This document shows positions 5,751 through 8,810 of a DNA stretch of 8,810 nucleotides, piece by piece (positions within the stretch are counted from its first letter, which is position 1; every line of letters starts with the position of its first letter). Source of the DNA: an uncultured beta proteobacterium (GTDB lineage: Bacteria; Pseudomonadota; Gammaproteobacteria; Burkholderiales; Burkholderiaceae_C); NCBI GenBank assembly GCA_903928325.1, contig CAIYQF010000205.1, forward strand, positions 1 through 8,810, given 5' to 3'. The notes below the pieces were generated by a model. That model was not told the DNA's origin. It searched no databases and saw only the letters and a program-made list of their open reading frames with translations. The position numbers and the translations under genes are program-made.

Positions 5751-6458
5751 ATGTCCACGAACTACACCTTTGCCCCATCCGCTACCGTCAGCGTGCCCGT
5801 TGTAGGCGCGTCGTCCCAGTTTCCGGTTCACCGCATTTACTGCGTGGGCCGCAACTACGAAGAGCACGCAAAAGAGATGGGCCACAGCGGCCGAGAGGCG
5901 CCGTTTTTCTTCATGAAGCCCGCAGATTCCGTCTTTTACGCCGCTCCCGGCGCTACCGCATCCATGCCCTACCCCAGTCTGACCGCCAATTTGCACCACG
6001 AGATTGAGTTGGTCGTGGCCATCGGCACGGGCGGGCGCTATATCGCCGCAGCGGATGCGCACAAGCACATCTATGGCTACGCCGTGGGCCTGGACATGAC
6101 GCGGCGCGACCTGCAAAACGACATGAAAAAAGCCGGCCGCCCGTGGTGCATCGGCAAGGGGTTTGACCACTCGGCACCCCTAGGCGCCATCACCCCCGCA
6201 GCGCACGTGCCAGACATCGATCATGCCGCCATTGCACTGAGCGTCAACGGCGGGATGCGTCAGATCAGCAGCATCGCCCAACTGATCTGGAACGTTGCCG
6301 AGACCATTGAGCAACTCTCCGCCGCCTGGGAGCTGCAGCCCGGCGATCTGATCTTCACCGGCACGCCTGCTGGCGTGGGTGCGGTGGTGGCGGGCGACGT
6401 GATGCAAGGCGACATCACGGGCCTGGCGGGCATCCGCGTGGCCGTGGTCGCGGCGTAA
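5751..6458 (+). CDS. FAH-family hydrolase (acylpyruvate / fumarylpyruvate hydrolase-like)
   Basis: This is a 235-residue member of the fumarylacetoacetate hydrolase superfamily: Mg/Mn-dependent cytoplasmic enzymes that cleave acylpyruvates or decarboxylate/hydrate 2-oxo acids. Visible are YCVGRNYEEHAKEMG at about 30-44, FFFMKPADS at 52-60, metal ligands Glu84 and Glu86 (HHEIELVV) and Asp115 (GLDMTRRD), the conserved Lys136 (IGKGFD), and GTPAGVG at 204-210. The form is nearest to fumarylpyruvate hydrolase (NagK of the gentisate pathway) and FAHD1-type acylpyruvases. No maleylpyruvate isomerase or gentisate dioxygenase gene is in the window, so the substrate stays open. The ATG lacks a good Shine-Dalgarno sequence; it may be translated by coupling to the gene 23 bases upstream. 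The next gene's ribosome site overlaps its stop codon. Confidence 0.9.
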   Translation: MSTNYTFAPSATVSVPVVGASSQFPVHRIYCVGRNYEEHAKEMGHSGREAPFFFMKPADSVFYAAPGATASMPYPSLTANLHHEIELVVAIGTGGRYIAAADAHKHIYGYAVGLDMTRRDLQNDMKKAGRPWCIGKGFDHSAPLGAITPAAHVPDIDHAAIALSVNGGMRQISSIAQLIWNVAETIEQLSAAWELQPGDLIFTGTPAGVGAVVAGDVMQGDITGLAGIRVAVVAA

Positions 6459-6463
6459 AGGGG
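6457..6463 (+). promoter_or_regulatory. Ribosome binding site deciding the TTG start of the Nudix gene
   Basis: AAAGGGG overlaps the stop codon of the FAH-family gene and lies seven bases before TTG 6471. The next in-frame ATG is codon 80, inside the Nudix box, so TTG is the best start. Confidence 0.65.
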
Positions 6464-6470
6464 CACGCGT

Positions 6471-7019
6471 TTGACCTTGTACGGAGCCCCCATCAAGCAC
6501 TGCAAGACCTGCGGCACGGCAGTAGAGCACCGCTTGCCCGACGACGGGGATACCAAAGTGCGCGCCGTTTGCCCGGCCTGCAACACCATCCATTACGTCA
6601 ATCCGCTCGTTGTGGTGGGCACCATTCCCGCATGGGGTAAGCAGGTTTTGCTATGCAAACGCAACATCGAGCCGCGCCTGGGCAAATGGACGCTGCCCGC
6701 AGGCTTCATGGAAATGGGCGAAACCACTGCTGAGGGCGCGGCGCGCGAAACCGTGGAAGAGGCGGGCGCCGAATTTGCGCTACAAGCCCTGTTTTCCCTG
6801 GTGAACGTGGCGCGGGTGGGCCAGGTGCATTTGTTTTACCGCGCCGAACTGCTCAGCGACGTGTTCAACCCCGGCTTTGAAACGCAAGAAGCCCAGCTCT
6901 TCGACGAGGCCGACATTCCCTGGGACGAGATCGCGTTCCACACGGTCAAGCACACTTTGGAGCGCTTTTTTGCCGACCGGCGCGCCGGGGTATTTGGCTT
7001 CCACGCCTTCGATATTTGA
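6471..7019 (+). CDS. Nudix hydrolase with N-terminal zinc ribbon
   Basis: The 182-residue product is a Nudix pyrophosphohydrolase that should cleave a nucleoside diphosphate linked to another group. An N-terminal zinc ribbon is formed by Cys11/Cys14 (CKTC) and Cys34/Cys37 (CPAC). The Nudix box GX5EX7REXXEEXG spans residues 78-99, with Gly78, Glu84, Arg92, Glu93, Glu96 and Glu97 all present. The layout and motifs (HYVNPLVVVG, LLCKRNIEP, GKWTLPAGFMEMGE) resemble the plant FAD pyrophosphatase AtNUDX23, so FAD, ADP-ribose or NADH-like substrates are plausible, but specificity cannot be read from sequence. The start is TTG, supported by AAAGGGG. The stop overlaps the start of a 56-residue ORF in a TGATG arrangement. 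Confidence 0.92.
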   Translation: MTLYGAPIKHCKTCGTAVEHRLPDDGDTKVRAVCPACNTIHYVNPLVVVGTIPAWGKQVLLCKRNIEPRLGKWTLPAGFMEMGETTAEGAARETVEEAGAEFALQALFSLVNVARVGQVHLFYRAELLSDVFNPGFETQEAQLFDEADIPWDEIAFHTVKHTLERFFADRRAGVFGFHAFDI

Positions 7020-7189
7020 TGCTATTGCAGCGGGCCAAGCCGCCAGCGCTGCTGGCAGTGGAGATATTTGTGGCATCGGCCTGGCCAGATCGGCTGGCGC
7101 TGCTGCAAGGCTGGACCTACCGCTTTGGCGTCTATGGCGCCATCAACCTGCTTGACGACCCGGCTTGGCTGGCGCTGATGTTTTGCTAG
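7019..7189 (+). CDS. Small ORF of unknown function coupled to the Nudix gene
   Basis: A 56-residue ORF starts at ATG 7019-7021, overlapping the Nudix TGA (7017-7019) as TGATG, the classic arrangement for translational coupling. It fills nearly all the space between the Nudix gene and the exonuclease fusion gene. About three quarters of its codons end in G or C, as in neighbouring genes, which supports real coding. The product is rich in Leu, Ala and Trp, with a hydrophobic stretch at about residues 10-22 (ALLAVEIFVASAW) and another near the end, and finishes LALMFC. I recognise no domain. It may be a genuine small protein or a translated spacer maintaining coupling. The next gene probably begins 17 bases after its stop. 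Confidence 0.5.
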   Translation: MLLQRAKPPALLAVEIFVASAWPDRLALLQGWTYRFGVYGAINLLDDPAWLALMFC

Positions 7190-7206
7190 TCGCCCCCGCT
7201 GCCGCC

Positions 7207-8613
7207 ATGCTGCCCTGCTACGTCATGCTGGACCTGGAAACCACCGGGGGCAACGCGCAACGCGACCGCATTACCGAAATCGCCGCCGTGCGGGTGGAAA
7301 ACGGCGTGGAGGTAGCGCGCTGGAGCAGCCTGGTCAACCCCGGCGTGCGCATTCCGCCCTTCATCCAAAGCCTGACCGGCATCACCGACGCCATGGTGCA
7401 AAACGCGCCGCCCTTTGAGGACGTGGCGCGCCAGTTGCTGGAGCTGCTGGACGGCGCAGTGTTCGTGGCCCACAACGTGCGTTTTGACCACGGTTTTGTG
7501 CACCAGTCCCTGGAGCGCATGGGCCACGCGCTCAAGGTCAAAACCCTGTGCACCGTGCGCCTGTCGCGCAAGCTTTACCCGCAGCACAAGGGCCATGGGC
7601 TGGACGCCATCCTGCAGCGCCACGGCCTGCACACGCTGGCGCGCCACCGCGCCATGGGCGACGTAGACGTGGTGCTGGCATGGTTGCAAGTGGCGCAGCG
7701 CGAACTGGGGCTGGACGCGCTGCAGCGCGAAGCCGCTGGCTTGTTGCAAGGCAGCGCCAGCGTGCCGCCGCAGCTGGAAACGCCGATCCACGATATTCCC
7801 GACACGCCGGGCGTTTACCTGTTTTATGGCGAGGGCGAAATTCCGCTCTACGTGGGCAAAAGTATCCACATGCGTACGCGCGTGCTGTCGCACTTTCAGG
7901 CGTCCACCAAGCAAGCGCGCGAAATGCGCATCCTGCAAGAAATCCGCCGCGTCGAGTGGCGCGAAACCGCAGGCGAATTGGGCGCCCTGCTGCTCGAAGC
8001 GCGCCTGGTCAAGGCGCTGCAGCCCATCCACAACCGCCAGTTGCGCCAAAGCAAGGGCCTGAGCGCCTGGGAACTCTCCGACGACCCCAACGCCCGCCCG
8101 CTTTTGCGTCTGGTGGGCCTGGACGCGCAGCACCCCGGCACCCTGCACCAGCTCTACGGGGTGTACCGCTCCAAACGCCAGGCGACGGAGGCGCTGCGCA
8201 CCCTGTGCGAGAACCACGGCCTGTGCCCGCAGGCGCTGGGGCTGGAATCGGGTAAGGGCGCCTGCTTTGCCAGCCAGATTGGACAATGCAAAGGCGTGTG
8301 CGCCGGACGCGAAAACGCCGCCGTGCACCGCCTGCGCCTGCAACTGGCGCTGGGCCAGCACCGCCTGCAAGCCTGGCCCCACACCGCGCCCGTAGCGGTG
8401 CGCGAATTTGACGCCCGCACCGAGCGCACCGACATCCACATATTCGACCAGTGGTGCCACGTGGCCACGGTGCACGACGAAGCCGATCTGGCCGAGGCCT
8501 TGCAAACCCGCCAGCGACTGGCCTTTGACCTGGACACCTACCGGCTGCTGGTGCAGCGCCTGGCAGCGCCCTTGGGGCGCGACGCCAGCGTGTTTTTGCT
8601 GCGATCGGCTTAA
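7207..8613 (+). CDS. DEDDh 3'-5' exonuclease fused to a UvrC/Cho-type GIY-YIG endonuclease
   Basis: A 468-residue two-nuclease fusion. Residues 1-165 are a DnaQ/Pol III epsilon-like DEDDh exonuclease: Asp9 and Glu11 (DLETTG), Asp94 (HNVRFD), His147 and Asp152 (HRAMGD). Residues about 197-282 are a UvrC/Cho-type GIY-YIG nuclease: GVY at 202-204, YVG at 215-217 with Tyr215, Arg225, Glu264 (LLLEARL) and Asn276, with UvrC's Glu-to-Asn spacing of 12. Next come Cys340, Cys353, Cys361 and Cys365, whose last three spacings equal those of the Fe-S cluster cysteines of E. coli UvrC (166, 174, 178). Such proteins are often annotated as Pol III epsilon subunit, but this is probably an accessory DNA-repair nuclease; E. 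coli Cho makes the 3' incision in nucleotide excision repair. UvrC's UvrB-binding and HhH regions are absent. ATG 7207 was chosen; TTG 7165 or 7183 are alternatives. No clear Shine-Dalgarno sequence is seen. Confidence 0.88.
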   Translation: MLPCYVMLDLETTGGNAQRDRITEIAAVRVENGVEVARWSSLVNPGVRIPPFIQSLTGITDAMVQNAPPFEDVARQLLELLDGAVFVAHNVRFDHGFVHQSLERMGHALKVKTLCTVRLSRKLYPQHKGHGLDAILQRHGLHTLARHRAMGDVDVVLAWLQVAQRELGLDALQREAAGLLQGSASVPPQLETPIHDIPDTPGVYLFYGEGEIPLYVGKSIHMRTRVLSHFQASTKQAREMRILQEIRRVEWRETAGELGALLLEARLVKALQPIHNRQLRQSKGLSAWELSDDPNARPLLRLVGLDAQHPGTLHQLYGVYRSKRQATEALRTLCENHGLCPQALGLESGKGACFASQIGQCKGVCAGRENAAVHRLRLQLALGQHRLQAWPHTAPVAVREFDARTERTDIHIFDQWCHVATVHDEADLAEALQTRQRLAFDLDTYRLLVQRLAAPLGRDASVFLLRSA

Positions 8614-8810
8614 CGCCGCTTGCGCGGCGTTTTGCTTTTGGCTGCGGCCTTTTTTCCCGCCATTGGGGCCTTGTCGCTGGCGCCTTTTCCACCTTTGCCA
8701 CGCGACGGGGCTTGCTCGCGGCTACCACGCGGACGCGAACCGCGTTCGGCGTCCGCCGTTTTGTCCAGTAGCAGCTTAGAGGGCAACGTTTTCCCACTTT
8801 GCACCAAGCG
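8610..8810 (-). CDS. C-terminal tail of an unidentified protein, cut by the right edge
   Basis: The frame is open to the window edge, and the TTG at 8807 is not a convincing start, so the gene most likely begins to the right. The visible 66 residues have a short ordered-looking part (RLVQSGKTLPSKLLLDK), then a low-complexity basic tail in which about 20 of 66 residues are Lys or Arg, ending TPRKRR. Such tails are common on RNA- or DNA-binding proteins of betaproteobacteria (helicases, pseudouridine synthases, ribosome-associated factors), but I cannot assign a family. It is convergent with the exonuclease fusion gene: the two stop codons share TTAA at 8610-8613. Confidence 0.6.
   Translation of the reverse strand, partial: RLVQSGKTLPSKLLLDKTADAERGSRPRGSREQAPSRGKGGKGASDKAPMAGKKAAAKSKTPRKRR
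8612..8633 (+). terminator. Intrinsic terminator after the exonuclease fusion gene
   Basis: AACGCCGC (8612-8619), loop TTGC (8620-8623) and GCGGCGTT (8624-8631) form a perfect eight-pair stem. It is followed on the plus strand by TTTT, then GC and another TTTT. It begins within the TAA of the fusion gene and would end the five-gene plus-strand run. On the minus strand the same bases encode the last residues (KTPRKRR) of the convergent gene. Confidence 0.7.

Noticed and set aside
7019..7206. The stretch between the Nudix and fusion genes as a frameshifted tail of the Nudix protein
   Set aside because: The Nudix protein already has a family-like length and ending, and the TGATG overlap fits a separate coupled ORF better.
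7186..8505. Long minus-strand open frame of 439 codons opposite the nuclease fusion gene
   Set aside because: It is a shadow of a high-G+C gene; its composition is unlike a real protein and the plus strand has complete nuclease motifs.
7207..8613. The fusion gene as DNA polymerase III epsilon subunit (dnaQ) or as uvrC itself
   Set aside because: It has a GIY-YIG domain that DnaQ lacks, and lacks the UvrB-binding, RNase H-like and HhH regions of UvrC.
1..8810. CRISPR array, tRNA or rRNA gene, insertion sequence, phage or defence island
   Set aside because: No spaced direct repeats, cloverleaf-like sequences, transposase or phage motifs were seen by eye on either strand.

Overview
The window looks like chromosomal DNA of a betaproteobacterium, most likely Burkholderiales and probably Comamonadaceae. 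I infer this from high G+C (by eye), a phaC-phaA-phaB operon of Cupriavidus/Burkholderiales type, a pgeF homologue just upstream of phaC, and the protein sequences themselves. No rRNA, tRNA, CRISPR array, insertion sequence or phage gene was seen. Gene density is high and no gap without a gene exceeds 300 bases.

Layout. At the left edge is the 3' end of a TauE/SafE (TSUP) membrane transporter gene on the plus strand. A strong hairpin that can terminate in both directions separates it from the minus-strand poly(3-hydroxybutyrate) operon, read phaC (4142 to 2406), phaA (2340 to 1162), phaB (1115 to 378). PhaA condenses two acetyl-CoA, PhaB reduces acetoacetyl-CoA to (R)-3-hydroxybutyryl-CoA, and PhaC polymerises it. 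phaA and phaB look intact. phaC is interrupted by one in-frame TAG at 2832-2834, and the reading frame continues cleanly afterwards to the normal C-terminus. The stop separates the catalytic Cys from the catalytic Asp and His.

Between phaC and pgeF lies a small plus-strand membrane-protein gene (4274-4582) whose 3' end overlaps the 3' end of pgeF by 69 bases. pgeF (minus strand, probable start 5338) encodes a YfiH/PgeF multicopper-oxidase-like protein. Divergent from it begins a tight plus-strand run that is probably one operon: an ABM-family monooxygenase-like protein, an FAH-family hydrolase, a zinc-ribbon Nudix hydrolase starting at TTG, a 56-residue unknown ORF joined to the Nudix gene by a TGATG stop/start overlap, and a fused DEDDh exonuclease plus UvrC/Cho-type GIY-YIG nuclease with a UvrC-like four-cysteine motif. 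The run ends at a hairpin terminator that lies inside the last codons of a convergent minus-strand gene cut by the right edge.

Most worth a second look: the amber-interrupted phaC, the exonuclease/GIY-YIG/cysteine-cluster fusion with its small coupled upstream ORF, and a perfect 11-base-arm inverted repeat inside the ABM-family gene. I found no convincing wholly new multi-gene system.
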